Positions 1-9,556 are shown, counted from the stretch's first letter. The stretch is 45,305 bases of DNA from Microcaldota archaeon (GCA_015523325.1 WAKO01000016.1:1-45305), one strand, 5' to 3'. Translations and numbers: made by a program. The notes: generated by a model not told the origin, from the letters alone.

Positions 1-1588
1 CTATAAATTCTTGAACTTTTTCTTTATCAACACTCTTTAATCTATTATTCTTTAGGATATAGAGGGCTGCTTTTTTCGTAATTTTTTTATCTTCAATTTT
101 ATCTGCTAGCTTAACTATAGCTTCTTTTAGAGCTTCTTCCTCATAACCACTTTCAACAATTAACCAAGCAGCTAACTCCTTATTTTTAACCCTGTCCTTA
201 ATTTCTTCATAATCTTTTAGCTTATTCTTTTTAATTAATTTTATTACTATATCTTCATTCTTTATTTCCCCAATCAGTTCTTTTCTTTTCTCTTCGTAGC
301 TTTTTGGAATAAGGGCTTTGGCTTCTTCAATAAAATCTTTTAAATTGATTAAAGGATAATCTGTTTCAGGATACATTCTTGCTTTTCCTGGCAAGGGTCT
401 TAAAAACTCAGTGTTTCCATCCTTTAATGCCTTTCTAACCTCTTTTGGAACATAATCTACTAAAGCCCTCTCATAAACTCTTTTTAGCGCTCTCTTAGCA
501 ATCCTTTCCTCTCCAGCTATTAATACAAATCCATCTCCTTCACTAATATTTAACCTTGATTCAACAAATTCTCTTTCAATAAAATATTTTTCTAAATCTT
601 CATCGCTATGAATAATTCCATTTACTCCCTCTTTTTTAGCGTAATCACTTAACTCACTCCCATACCTTTTTCCTTTTGTCAACTCTTTTCCTAAAATTCC
701 GTTATGGAGTGGCATTTTTATTCCAAGTAATTTACCTCCATTCCTTATTATTTTTTCAATAAATCCTCTTTTTACAGCATTACTCACATCAACTACCTTA
801 AATCCTTCTTCCCTTATTTTTTTATAAGCCCCTCTCCTCCTTAACTCTTCAATAACCTTTATCAAGTTTCTTTGCCTTTCTATCTCTTTTTCAACTAATT
901 TTTCTATAGCCCTTAAATCTTGGGCCCCTTTTATCTCAACTCTAGCCCCTCCTTCTATACTAACATTTAAATCTTGTCTTATAGTCCCTATTCCTCTCCT
1001 AACCCTCCCAGTCATCCTTAAAAGTAATCCTATCTTTTCTGCGGCTTCTCTTGCCTCTTTCCCAGTTTTAAATTGAGGAGCGGTTGCTATCTCAATCAAA
1101 GGAATCCCCAGCCTATTCAAATAATACTCATCTCTTCCTTTTATTCCAGCGCTTTCCTCTTCAATACAAAGAGTTTCAATCTTTATTCCTTCAAACTCTC
1201 CATTCACTCCTATAAGCATTGTCCTTTGAAATCCAGAGGTGTTGCTTCCATCTATAACTATTTTCCTCATAACTTGTGTGTAGGGAAATATCCTCATATT
1301 AAATTTTAGTGCAATTGCTAACACTGTTTTTAGAGCTTCTTTATTTATGGAGAGTATGGGTTCTTCATCCAACTCCACTAAACAAACTTCATCTCCAAAA
1401 AAATAATTAAAGGTCCTCTTTCTTTCTTTTTCAAACTTTGCTGCGGGATCAATTTCAAAAAGCTCAGAATAGCTAAGGTTTAGCTTTCTCATTATTTTCC
1501 TCTCTTCTGAATTTTCCCTCTCTTCACACCTACAAAATAACTTGGAACCAGCCAACCTTTGATGTATCTCTAATCCCACTTTAGGCAT
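1..1588 (-). CDS. gatE: Glu-tRNA(Gln) amidotransferase subunit E (partial, C-terminus outside window)
   Basis: Archaeal GatDE converts mischarged Glu-tRNA(Gln) to Gln-tRNA(Gln); GatE is the tRNA-binding, kinase-like subunit. Reading the minus strand from the ATG at 1588 gives MPKVGLEIHQRLAGSKLFC, the typical GatE/GatB opening, followed by RPLPGKARMYPETDYP around residue 400, also a family signature. About 529 codons are present without a stop and the family is about 620 residues, so the rest lies left of the window. The gene follows the helicase on the same strand with a 50-nt gap. No partner gatD is visible. Family assignment is firm; the start is supported by the conserved N-terminus. Confidence 0.95.
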   Translation of the reverse strand, partial: MPKVGLEIHQRLAGSKLFCRCEERENSEERKIMRKLNLSYSELFEIDPAAKFEKERKRTFNYFFGDEVCLVELDEEPILSINKEALKTVLAIALKFNMRIFPYTQVMRKIVIDGSNTSGFQRTMLIGVNGEFEGIKIETLCIEEESAGIKGRDEYYLNRLGIPLIEIATAPQFKTGKEAREAAEKIGLLLRMTGRVRRGIGTIRQDLNVSIEGGARVEIKGAQDLRAIEKLVEKEIERQRNLIKVIEELRRRGAYKKIREEGFKVVDVSNAVKRGFIEKIIRNGGKLLGIKMPLHNGILGKELTKGKRYGSELSDYAKKEGVNGIIHSDEDLEKYFIEREFVESRLNISEGDGFVLIAGEERIAKRALKRVYERALVDYVPKEVRKALKDGNTEFLRPLPGKARMYPETDYPLINLKDFIEEAKALIPKSYEEKRKELIGEIKNEDIVIKLIKKNKLKDYEEIKDRVKNKELAAWLIVESGYEEEALKEAIVKLADKIEDKKITKKAALYILKNNRLKSVDKEKVQEFI

Positions 1589-1638
1589 AACTCTTTTACC
1601 ATTGGAAAAATTAAAAACGTTTCACAACTTTTACAACG

Positions 1639-3810
1639 CTATAGAGATTTAACCTTCTTTAGCTCTTTTATTAAGAACTTAGCTATTGTTTTTCCCCCAT
1701 CCTTACTTAAGAACCTATTATCATTTCCACACATTGGATCCAAAATGCATTTTGGGCATCCAAATTCACATTTGCAACTCTCAAGTCTTTTTTTTGTGTG
1801 CCTTGCTAATTCTTCAAATCTCCTAAACAAAACATCAACCAATCCAATCCCCCCGGGGATTCCTTCATAAATATAAATCCTACCATCACTATAGCTTATT
1901 CCCCCCAACTCTTTATCATCACTTCCTGTTAACAAAGGAGACATTGATATTGCTACATGCTCATAAGCATGTAACCCTTCTCCAACATTCCTTATCTCTG
2001 GAAGCTCTTCAAAATCTATCCATAAAGAATTACTTTCCATTTCATAGGAATAAGGGGTTTCAAATTCATGCTCCCCCAAGGTTGTATTTGAGAATAAGTC
2101 TTTTAATAAAAAACCATAAACATTGTTAGTTATCTCCACTTTCCCTAAACTTAGTCTTATATCTCCAAACTTTTTTTCTTTGTAAACCTCAATTATTTCC
2201 GCGCTTTTTTCAGATAGAGGTTTTGTATAGTATTTTTCTTCATTGAACTCCTCAACTTCCACAACTCCCTTTTCCATATCAATTCCTTTGCTGATAAAGA
2301 ATTTTGTATTGTGCAAATAAATTGCTCCTTCATACAATTCGCTTATAGCTAGGTTTTTCTCTCTACTGCCAATAATTTTCCCTCTATAAATTATTTTTAT
2401 CTCATCCCCAATTCCTCTTATGCTTATTTTTCTTGCAAACTTAACTCCCTCCTTTGTTGGAGCATAAAACACACCAAACTTTTGGAGGAGTTTCTCTTTC
2501 ACAAGTTCTTTTAAGAGCTCCTCATGCTCAATTTCTCCTTCTTTTATCAAAGTTTCCTTGGCCATGCTAATTAAGTGGGGTTTTAAGATGTACTCATTGT
2601 TTGGGTTTGCATAGCAACTTTCACCCCCCTTAAATATATAGAGTTCTGGATACTCTGAGTAATAGCTATCCAATGGATTTTCTCTGGCAACAAATATAGC
2701 AAGTCCAAACCCCTTTCTCCCAGCTCTCCCAAGTCTTTGCTTAGTGCTATTTATTGTTCCAGCGAAACCAGCTAAAACTACTGCATTAACATCTCCTATA
2801 TCAATGCCCAACTCTAAGGCAGAAGTAGATATAAGAACTCCTTCTTTATCTCTCTTAAACTCTATCTCAAGTTTTTCTCTCTCTTTTTTTGTAAAACCAG
2901 CCCTATACACTCTAGCACTTATTCCCATATTTTTAGCTAAAAGCCCCAACCTCTCTACACTTGCATGTGAATTAGCAAAAATAAGACTCTTAATTTTCTT
3001 TTTTGAGAGGATTTTTGCTATTCTTAGTGTAGTTGTTAAGTAGCTCTCATTACTATTAATTATTAAATGATGAGCAACCTTTCCCCTTCCTCTTCCCTTT
3101 ATTATTTCAAATTCCTCTCCAATCAATGATCTTGAAAATTCAGATGGATTTTCAATTGTTGCTGAGCTAAGAACTATTTGTAGTTTTTTCTTATAAACTT
3201 TGGAAAGCAACCTTTTAGCTCTTCTTATGATGTTTCCAACATGGGAACCAAAAACTCCTGTGTAGGTGTGAAACTCATCAATTATCATTGTCTCAAGCTT
3301 TTCAAAGAATTTATGAAATTTTTTGTGGTTTAAGAGGATGAAGTGTAGCATATCAAAATTAGTTAATAATATGTGAGGAGGATTCTCTCTTATTTTAGCT
3401 CTTTTAGAGCTAGGAGTGTCCCCATCATATATCTCTGCTCTTATTCCATAAAGCTTTAGAGTTGAAAACCTTTTGAGTTGATCTCTGCTTAATGCCTTTG
3501 TCGGATAAATTATTAGGGTTGCTTTATTTTCCTTAAAGTTTTTTAAAGCCGCATAAATAAAAGCCTCTGTTTTTCCACTAGCGGTGGGAGCACTTATTAA
3601 TACGTTTTTTCCTTCTTTTATTTTTTCCACAGCTCTCCTCTGGAATTCATAAAAATAAGTTATTCCCAATGCATTATACATATATTCTACTTCTTTTTCC
3701 ACTCCAAGTCCAACCTTTTTTCCTTCTTTTATTTCCTCCTTAATGTGCTTAACATAACATCCTAGCTCTTCTATTTCCCTAATTATTTCCTCAACTTCGT
3801 TTTCCAACAT
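1639..3810 (-). CDS. DEAD/DEAH-box superfamily 2 helicase with C-terminal cysteine domain (Hrq1/MrfA-like)
   Basis: ATP-dependent DNA helicase of the Hrq1/MrfA (YprA, DUF1998) type, a family linked to DNA repair. Visible: Walker A SAPTASGKTEA near residue 55, DEFH box (IIDEFHTY), motif III SSAT, and the helicase C domain ending in QRLGRAGRKG. Near the C-terminus a CKCEFGCPKCILDPMCGN cluster gives the four-cysteine MZB/DUF1998 signature. At 723 residues it is a normal length. I use the ATG at 3810; an in-frame TTG sits directly before it. A TATA-like CTATTTAA lies about 27 nt upstream, so the mRNA may be leaderless. It diverges from the DHH phosphoesterase gene across a 164-nt region. Confidence 0.9.
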   Translation of the reverse strand: MLENEVEEIIREIEELGCYVKHIKEEIKEGKKVGLGVEKEVEYMYNALGITYFYEFQRRAVEKIKEGKNVLISAPTASGKTEAFIYAALKNFKENKATLIIYPTKALSRDQLKRFSTLKLYGIRAEIYDGDTPSSKRAKIRENPPHILLTNFDMLHFILLNHKKFHKFFEKLETMIIDEFHTYTGVFGSHVGNIIRRAKRLLSKVYKKKLQIVLSSATIENPSEFSRSLIGEEFEIIKGRGRGKVAHHLIINSNESYLTTTLRIAKILSKKKIKSLIFANSHASVERLGLLAKNMGISARVYRAGFTKKEREKLEIEFKRDKEGVLISTSALELGIDIGDVNAVVLAGFAGTINSTKQRLGRAGRKGFGLAIFVARENPLDSYYSEYPELYIFKGGESCYANPNNEYILKPHLISMAKETLIKEGEIEHEELLKELVKEKLLQKFGVFYAPTKEGVKFARKISIRGIGDEIKIIYRGKIIGSREKNLAISELYEGAIYLHNTKFFISKGIDMEKGVVEVEEFNEEKYYTKPLSEKSAEIIEVYKEKKFGDIRLSLGKVEITNNVYGFLLKDLFSNTTLGEHEFETPYSYEMESNSLWIDFEELPEIRNVGEGLHAYEHVAISMSPLLTGSDDKELGGISYSDGRIYIYEGIPGGIGLVDVLFRRFEELARHTKKRLESCKCEFGCPKCILDPMCGNDNRFLSKDGGKTIAKFLIKELKKVKSL

Positions 3811-3974
3811 CAAGGGATTTATTTCCCTTAGTTGTTAAATAGTTTTATCTTTTCTTTTCTGTTTGTGTTGGGTTTGCTTTGATTTTTTAATTTTTATCTG
3901 CAATTTGGTTTTGTATTTAGCTTAGTATTATAGTTTGGTGTTGTTTTATAAATCCCTTGTTCCTCCTAATTTTT
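3811..3974. promoter_or_regulatory. Divergent promoter region bounded by a 12-bp inverted repeat
   Basis: This AT-rich spacer separates the divergent helicase and DHH genes. CAAGGGATTTAT (3811-3822) is the exact inverse of ATAAATCCCTTG (3948-3959). Each arm therefore reads ATAAATCCCTTG in the direction of its own gene: directly before the helicase ATG, and about 15 nt before the DHH ATG. On the plus side TTTATAAAT (3945-3953) looks like a TATA box about 25 nt from the ATG at 3975, which would make that transcript leaderless. The inverted repeat is seen directly; a regulatory role is inferred. Confidence 0.5.
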
Positions 3975-5390
3975 ATGGAAAAATATTATGAGAGTAATGA
4001 GACTAACATTAATAGGGAAAATATGAATGATGTTGAAAGGACTGTTAAAGGAGTTGTAAGATTTGTTAGAAAAACTAGGGATGGTTATAGTTTCACTTTG
4101 TTTACAAAAAGCACTCCTCTAAAGCTCTACTCAAGATTTTATGTTGAGGAAGGAAAAGCTATTTTAGGAAAGTTAAGGGGAGAGGTGTTAGAAGATCTTA
4201 AGGAAATAGGGTTTGAAGAGCTTAGAAATGAATTCAAAGAACATTTAGAGAGCACTATAGTTAAACCTACTAGCTTTTATGCCAACTCATTAAACTCATT
4301 AAATTCTTCTCAGGCATTAAGCTTTCTGAACCAAATTATTGAGATAGGGAAGGAGTTAATGTTGTTTTCTAAGCTAGGTTTTGATATAGTTGTTAGGTAT
4401 AATGCTGATGCAGATGGGATTTCCTCTGCCATCCAACTAAAGGAGTTTATGAAAGCAAACTTTATCTCTAACCCTTCTCCATTTTATCTAAAGAGAGATG
4501 CACTGAATGATTTAACATTCTCATTACATAAGTTTAACCCGGTCCTTATTCTTTTAGATTTCTCTTCAAATAAGGAAAGTATTGAATCTTTAGAAATAGC
4601 TTCATCTTATGCAAGGGTTTTTATAATTGACCACCACCCTTTTGATGAAAGCTTTTCAGAGTTTATAGAAAAAAAGCCAATTAACTTCTTAAATCCACAC
4701 TCATTTTCTTTAGGAAGTGAAATAACCACTGGGTATATTTGTTTTGAAATAGCAAGGCTTTTTGGAAAAGAAAGAGAGAAGTGGATGAGAATAAGTTTGG
4801 CTGGAGACAAAAGTAATTTGATCAATATTAATGAAAAGGATAAAGAGGATGCTTTGGTTTTTGATTATCTAGCATTTTATTCCCCAAACACACCTTTGAA
4901 TTTTTTTAAAGAGGTGTTAGAAAAAGAAGATATTAAGGAGACTTTTCTTATTCAAGCTAAGGAAAAGATTGAGTCTTTTTACTCCAAGCTCTCTTCACTA
5001 ATTCCTGTAAAAATTGGAGACATTGAACTGTATTTAATTGACTTATCTTCCTTAAATAAATTTGACTTCCCAAATGCAAGTAAAGTAGTTACTCTCCTCA
5101 AAGAGTTAAAAAGCAATTCTCCAGGTGTTTTTATTGGTTATACTGAAAGCTCTCTAATATTTAGGGTTAATGATAAAGCTTTTGAAATAGGAGTGGATGC
5201 TAACTCTCTAATAAAGGCTTTGAAGGAAAAATTCAAAGAAAAGATTATTAGTGGAGGAGGGCATAAAAAGGCCTCCTCATTAAAATTATCAAAAGATTTT
5301 TCTACAAAATTAGTAATTGAAGAGATAAAAGAGATGTTGAAAGAAGTTGGAGTAAAAGAAAAACAACTAAAAAAGAATGAAAAAAATTAG
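3975..5390 (+). CDS. DHH-family phosphoesterase, RecJ-like
   Basis: Manganese-dependent DHH phosphoesterase resembling archaeal RecJ/GAN-type nucleases, probably acting on single-stranded DNA or RNA ends. Visible: an N-terminal segment like an OB fold (VKGVVRFVRKTRDGYSFTLF), motif I as RYNADADGISSA, motif II in LILLDFSS, motif III IIDHHPFDE, and the DHHA1 signature SGGGHKKASS near the C-terminus. There is no DnaJ-type zinc finger as found in some archaeal RecJ-like proteins. The ATG at 3975 lies about 25 nt after a TATA box; a TTG at 3957 would add six residues. The 3' end overlaps or abuts the permease gene. The exact substrate cannot be told from sequence. Confidence 0.85.
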   Translation: MEKYYESNETNINRENMNDVERTVKGVVRFVRKTRDGYSFTLFTKSTPLKLYSRFYVEEGKAILGKLRGEVLEDLKEIGFEELRNEFKEHLESTIVKPTSFYANSLNSLNSSQALSFLNQIIEIGKELMLFSKLGFDIVVRYNADADGISSAIQLKEFMKANFISNPSPFYLKRDALNDLTFSLHKFNPVLILLDFSSNKESIESLEIASSYARVFIIDHHPFDESFSEFIEKKPINFLNPHSFSLGSEITTGYICFEIARLFGKEREKWMRISLAGDKSNLININEKDKEDALVFDYLAFYSPNTPLNFFKEVLEKEDIKETFLIQAKEKIESFYSKLSSLIPVKIGDIELYLIDLSSLNKFDFPNASKVVTLLKELKSNSPGVFIGYTESSLIFRVNDKAFEIGVDANSLIKALKEKFKEKIISGGGHKKASSLKLSKDFSTKLVIEEIKEMLKEVGVKEKQLKKNEKN

Positions 5391-5397
5391 GGAGAAG

Positions 5398-6771
5398 ATG
5401 ACTAAGGGAATTTTAACCCATATTTTTAATGAGTTTTTATCCTTAATAAACAGATTCTCTTATTTTATAGGAGAGCTCTCAAAAATCACGCTAAATTATT
5501 TATTTATTGTTTTCCTATTTTTCTCTTCACTAATAAAAAGGAAAAAACTCTCTTCCTTAGAATACAACAAATACTCCAACCTCCTTTCCCTCTCATATAA
5601 ATTTTTTGTTAAAAATAGATTGCGTTCTTATTTAACGGTTTTAGGAGTTATAATTGGAGTTTCAACAATTCTTGTTGTTTCTTCAATAAGTGAAGGATTA
5701 GTTAAGGATGTAGAGAAGGAGTTTGAGGGATTTGGAAGGGATAAGCTAATTGTTGTTCCTTATTCTGAGCTTTCTCCTTCTTTTGGAAGGAGGATTGGGA
5801 ATAAGCTTTTTGAAAGCGATGTTGAAGAAATAGAAAATATAGAAGGGGTAAAATCAATCTCCTATGCAGTTTGGGCCAGAGCCACAATTGAATATGAGGG
5901 AAAGGCTGTTGATACTGCTGTGTATGGAGTTAATGGAAAAACAATGTTTGAGCAATGGAAGGATTATTTTAAGATTAGGGAAGGTAGATTGCTAAAGGAT
6001 AAGGAGGGCTTTTCAGCTTTACTTGCTTACAACATTGCTGAAAAGATTTTTGGAAAGAGTGTGGAAGTTGGAAAAAACATAAAGATTAATGGTATTGAAT
6101 TTAGGGTTGTTGGAACTCTAGAGAAATTTCCTGGCCAATTTTCGAGCACTGATGATGATGCAGTTTATGTTCCCTTAGAAAAAGCAAGACTTGTTTTTGG
6201 GGATTTACTTCTTAAGGATGAGATAAATTTTATTGTGGTTGAGGCTGTTGATGAAAATAGGGTGGAAGAGCTAAAGGAAAAAATAGAAACTAGATTATCA
6301 AGAAAAAGGAACGTGCCAATAGAAGACAAACCATTTAGCGTTATAACTTATTCCTACATAATAGAACAAACTTCTATTGTTTTAGGTTTGGTTTATACTA
6401 TAGGAATTATTATTTCTTCAATCTCCTTATTTGTTGGAGGAATAGGAATAGTTAATGTAATTTATTCCTCAGTAGTTGAAAAAAAGAAAGAGATTGGGAT
6501 TATGAGGGCTTTAGGGATGACTAAAGGAGAGGTTAAGTTTGTATTTTTGTTTGAAAGCATGCTAATAGGAGTTTTTGGGAGCATTTTGGCTTTAATGCTA
6601 ACTATTTTAATAGGAATTATTTCATACTACGTTGAAATACCATTTTCTTTTAATCCTTTAACTTTAATAAGTGGAATAATCTATGGAGTGGGAGTAGGAT
6701 TAATTAGTGGTTACCTTCCAGCTAAAGAAGCTCTAAAAATAACACCTATGGAGGCTGTTAAGTATGGTTAG
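5398..6771 (+). CDS. ABC transporter permease, MacB/FtsX family, without adjacent ATPase
   Basis: Integral membrane permease of the MacB/FtsX (LolC/E-like) type. An N-terminal membrane stretch (YLFIVFLFFSSLI) is followed by KNRLRSYLTVLGVIIGVSTILVVSSISEGL, the characteristic first helix, then a MacB-type periplasmic domain, then three C-terminal helices with VVEKKKEIGIMRALGMTKGEV. Proteins of this family normally pair with an ATP-binding subunit, and none is encoded nearby. I chose the ATG at 5398 because GGGAG lies just upstream; the ATG at 5377 would add seven residues and overlap the DHH gene by 14 nt. The N-terminal extension with an extra hydrophobic segment is longer than usual. Substrate unknown. 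Confidence 0.85.
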   Translation: MTKGILTHIFNEFLSLINRFSYFIGELSKITLNYLFIVFLFFSSLIKRKKLSSLEYNKYSNLLSLSYKFFVKNRLRSYLTVLGVIIGVSTILVVSSISEGLVKDVEKEFEGFGRDKLIVVPYSELSPSFGRRIGNKLFESDVEEIENIEGVKSISYAVWARATIEYEGKAVDTAVYGVNGKTMFEQWKDYFKIREGRLLKDKEGFSALLAYNIAEKIFGKSVEVGKNIKINGIEFRVVGTLEKFPGQFSSTDDDAVYVPLEKARLVFGDLLLKDEINFIVVEAVDENRVEELKEKIETRLSRKRNVPIEDKPFSVITYSYIIEQTSIVLGLVYTIGIIISSISLFVGGIGIVNVIYSSVVEKKKEIGIMRALGMTKGEVKFVFLFESMLIGVFGSILALMLTILIGIISYYVEIPFSFNPLTLISGIIYGVGVGLISGYLPAKEALKITPMEAVKYG

Positions 6772-7768
6772 GGTTTTGGGAATAGAGAGCACTGCCCATA
6801 CAATTGGGATAGGGATATTTGATAGTAGGAGAGGAATCCTTTCAAATGAATTCTCCACTCATTCTTCTCCTCATGGTTTTATTCCTAGAGAATTAGTTGA
6901 GCATCATCAAAGAAATTTTGTAACTGTTTTAAAAAGAGCTTTAGAAAAAGCTTCTCTCTCTTTGGATGATATAAACTTAATAGGTGTTGCACAAGGGCCT
7001 GGTATAGGAGCTCCCTTAAAGTTTGGAGTTGCTTTAGCAAATTATTTAGCAAAGCATTTGGAATTACCTATTGTTGGAGTTAATCATGGATTTTCCCATA
7101 TAAAAATTACTGAATACACCTCTGGAATAACTTCTGATTATATAGCAATTTATATAAGTGGTGGAAACACTCAAATCCTTTATCCAAAAACTCCTTTTGA
7201 TTATGAGGTTCTAGGAGAAACTCTTGATATTGGAATTGGAAATCTTTTTGACAACTTTGCTAGGGCTTTAGGGCTTTTTCCTCCCCATGGAGGAACTTTG
7301 GAGAAATTCTCAAAAAAGAGGTATGTTGAATTGCCTTATACAGTAAAGGGAATGAATGTTGCATTTTCAGGATTACTCACTTCTGCTTTAAGAAAGCTAA
7401 AAACCACAAATCCCTCTCACTTATCTTATTCTTTAATGCACAATGCTTTTGCAATGGTTTTGGAAACAGCTGAAAGAGCTTTACATCTAAAAAAGGCAAA
7501 AGCCCTTTTAGCTTGTGGAGGAGCAGCACAAAGTGTTTTATTTAAAAGAATGATAAAAGAGGTGGCAAAAGAGAATGGTGTTTCTCTTGCTTTAACAAAA
7601 GATGAGTATAATAGGGATAATGGAGCAATGATAGCTTATGCCTCCTACTTAGTATTTAAAGAATTTGGGGATTTTGGATTTGTTCAAGCTATTCCAAAGT
7701 ATAGAGTTGAAGAGCTAAGGAGAGTAGCCTCACTAGCTTTCGAGCAAAAAAATAAAAAAACTCTTTGA
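6764..7768 (+). CDS. kae1: tRNA N6-threonylcarbamoyladenosine synthase catalytic subunit Kae1
   Basis: Kae1/TsaD transfers threonylcarbamoyl to A37 of ANN-decoding tRNAs as part of KEOPS. The ASKHA-fold protein shows VLGIESTAHTIGIGI at the N-terminus, metal-binding EHHQRNF near residue 45, AQGPGIGAPLKFG, YISGGNTQILY, LDIGIGNLFDNFARALG, and LACGGAAQS with NRDNGAMIAY near the end. Length (334) is that of the stand-alone protein; no Bud32 kinase is fused, unlike in many euryarchaea. The start overlaps the permease stop by 8 nt, suggesting co-transcription and translational coupling with an unrelated gene. Confidence 0.95.
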   Translation: MVRVLGIESTAHTIGIGIFDSRRGILSNEFSTHSSPHGFIPRELVEHHQRNFVTVLKRALEKASLSLDDINLIGVAQGPGIGAPLKFGVALANYLAKHLELPIVGVNHGFSHIKITEYTSGITSDYIAIYISGGNTQILYPKTPFDYEVLGETLDIGIGNLFDNFARALGLFPPHGGTLEKFSKKRYVELPYTVKGMNVAFSGLLTSALRKLKTTNPSHLSYSLMHNAFAMVLETAERALHLKKAKALLACGGAAQSVLFKRMIKEVAKENGVSLALTKDEYNRDNGAMIAYASYLVFKEFGDFGFVQAIPKYRVEELRRVASLAFEQKNKKTL

Positions 7769-7780
7769 GTAATCCTAAGG

Positions 7781-8698
7781 ATGGAAAAAGAGAGCATTAA
7801 AGATAGCATATCAAAGTTTTTTGATTACTTTGAGGAGGCTTTCTCTATATACTCAAACCTAAAACCAATAGGAGAATTTAATGCAATAGGAGTTGGGGGA
7901 AGTGGAATAGCTTCAGAAATTTTTAGGGAAAAAGTTAACCCTATAAAGTGCTTTTTTGAAGGAGAACCTCCAAAATTAGAAAAAAGTGTTCTTGTAAGCT
8001 ATTCCGGAAACACCATTGAAACCCTGAGTTGGCTTAAGTGCGAGAAAGTTAGGAATAACTTTATTGCCCTAACCTCCGGAGGAAAGCTAGAAAGAATAGC
8101 AAGAAAACTTGGAAAAAAAGTAGTTCCTCTCCCAAAAAACCTCCAGCCAAGAGCTTCTTTACCTTTTATGCTTGTTGTATTCTCCTTTTTGTTAGGAGAA
8201 AATTATAAAGTTAGCAAACTTCTAAAGTCCGCTTTAACTACAAAACATATTGTTGAGAGCAAAGCAAAATCTCTCTCAAACCAACTAAAAGAACCAATCC
8301 ACATTTATTCTTCTTGTTCTTTAAGAGCTTTTTCCTATAGGCTAAAAACACAATTGAATGAAAACTCAAAGGCAAGGGCTTACTTAAACCTAATTCCTGA
8401 AGCCTTTCATAATGAGATTGAAGCTCCAAAAACTGGAAGTTATTTGTTCTTTATAGATAAAAATGATGTTCCATTATTAAATGCATTTAAAGAGGCTTTT
8501 CCAGAAGCAACTACTTTCTCTTATGTGAGCAGGGAAAACTTTATTGAAGATCTTTATTTCTCTGATGTTGTTAGTTTAGAGTATGCCTTGAGAAAAGGAG
8601 TAAATATGGATGAGGTTAAAGAAATAAAGAAACTGAAGAGTATTTTGAATGTTTCAAAAGAAAAAGCTTTTAATGAGGAGGAAATTTTTAATTTTTAA
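7781..8698 (+). CDS. Bifunctional phosphoglucose/phosphomannose isomerase
   Basis: SIS-domain enzyme interconverting glucose-6-P or mannose-6-P with fructose-6-P. Visible: GVGGSGIASEIF near residue 37, VSYSGNTIETLSW (the SIS sugar-phosphate loop), LTSGGKLERIA, and FHNEIEAP, the conserved histidine/glutamate segment of the PGI/PMI family. The length of 305 residues fits the archaeal enzymes. It follows kae1 after 12 nt and precedes the HEAT-like gene after 12 nt. It could supply mannose-6-P for the mannose chemistry suggested by the GH125/MPGP cluster at 40.7-43.2 kb (inference). Confidence 0.9.
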   Translation: MEKESIKDSISKFFDYFEEAFSIYSNLKPIGEFNAIGVGGSGIASEIFREKVNPIKCFFEGEPPKLEKSVLVSYSGNTIETLSWLKCEKVRNNFIALTSGGKLERIARKLGKKVVPLPKNLQPRASLPFMLVVFSFLLGENYKVSKLLKSALTTKHIVESKAKSLSNQLKEPIHIYSSCSLRAFSYRLKTQLNENSKARAYLNLIPEAFHNEIEAPKTGSYLFFIDKNDVPLLNAFKEAFPEATTFSYVSRENFIEDLYFSDVVSLEYALRKGVNMDEVKEIKKLKSILNVSKEKAFNEEEIFNF

Positions 8699-8710
8699 TA
8701 AGGTGTTTTT

Positions 8711-9493
8711 ATGGATGATTTTAAAGATAGAGAAAGAGCAATGTTTTTTAAGGAAGGATTGGTTGAGGAAAATCCTCTAAAGAAGCTTCTTATGCTAATA
8801 AAAAATTATAGGGAAGGAAAGCCTTATCAAAAGGTTTTTTATGAGATAAAAGACATTCTTCCAGAAATTATAAATAGGTTTATTGAGATAGGTTATTTAG
8901 ATTTTCTTAGGATTTCGAAGCTTAAGTTCTTCTCAATCCTTCTCCAAGTAATTTCAGAGTTTGAGGAAAAAGAGGTTTTTTTCTATTTAATTAAGAAATC
9001 AAATGATAAGGTTGAAATTTCTTTAGCGTTATCCCACTCTTTAAAAAATTGCACTAATATTAGGGATATGCGTTTTATGGATAATGAGGCAAACCAAAAA
9101 AAGCAAAAACAAATATACTTAACTTTGAGTTGGATAAAAGAAAGAATAGAGAAGAGAGATCTGGACTTTCTTTATTTACTTAAGAATATGAGTAAGGAGT
9201 GCCAATCTCTATTTTTAGATCAACTTTTAGAAATTGCTAGAAAAGAGATAGGAAAACCTCAATATCTGGCTTTGGAGATACTTGAGTATTTTGTTGATTT
9301 GGAGGATGTAAAGAAGCTTTTTATTGAGTTTTTGGATGATTGGGATAAAGAGGTTAAAAAAAGAGCAATATTGGCTTTATCCTCTATAAAAGAGGAAGAA
9401 GTTAGAGTTGCTTTTGAAGAGTTAAGAGAAAAGACATGGGATGAAGAGATAGTTTTGATGGTGGATAATGTTTTAAAGAATTGGAATAAATAA
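8711..9493 (+). CDS. Hypothetical alpha-helical protein with HEAT-like repeats
   Basis: A 260-residue soluble protein with no signal peptide, no cysteine cluster and no catalytic motif that I recognise. The C-terminal third reads like HEAT/armadillo units, for example LALEILEYFVDLEDVKKLFIEFLDDWDKEVKKRAILALSSIKEEEVRVAFEELREKTWDEEIVLMVDNVLKNW, here described as consecutive helix pairs over about residues 185-259. Such proteins usually act as binding scaffolds. A GGTG ribosome-binding site lies 6 nt before the ATG. It closes the kae1-isomerase run. Function unknown. Confidence 0.7.
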   Translation: MDDFKDRERAMFFKEGLVEENPLKKLLMLIKNYREGKPYQKVFYEIKDILPEIINRFIEIGYLDFLRISKLKFFSILLQVISEFEEKEVFFYLIKKSNDKVEISLALSHSLKNCTNIRDMRFMDNEANQKKQKQIYLTLSWIKERIEKRDLDFLYLLKNMSKECQSLFLDQLLEIARKEIGKPQYLALEILEYFVDLEDVKKLFIEFLDDWDKEVKKRAILALSSIKEEEVRVAFEELREKTWDEEIVLMVDNVLKNWNK

Positions 9494-9505
9494 TATAATA
9501 AAATG

Positions 9506-9538
9506 AAAAAGCTAAAATTTAGGTTAAAAAGCTAAAAT
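9506..9538 (+). repeat. 13-bp direct repeat in the leader of the lipoprotein gene
   Basis: AAAAAGCTAAAAT occurs at 9506-9518 and again at 9526-9538, a 20-bp period, between the HEAT-like gene and the lipoprotein start. The second copy runs into ATATAAAGG, which could be a weak TATA element. It could be a simple local duplication or a paired binding site; the sequence alone does not decide. Confidence 0.55.
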
Positions 9539-9556
9539 ATAAAGGAACGTGAAAAC

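Noticed and set aside
1073..1309. Short open frame antisense to gatE
   Set aside because: It lies wholly inside gatE on the other strand and has no domain or start signal; it is a shadow frame.
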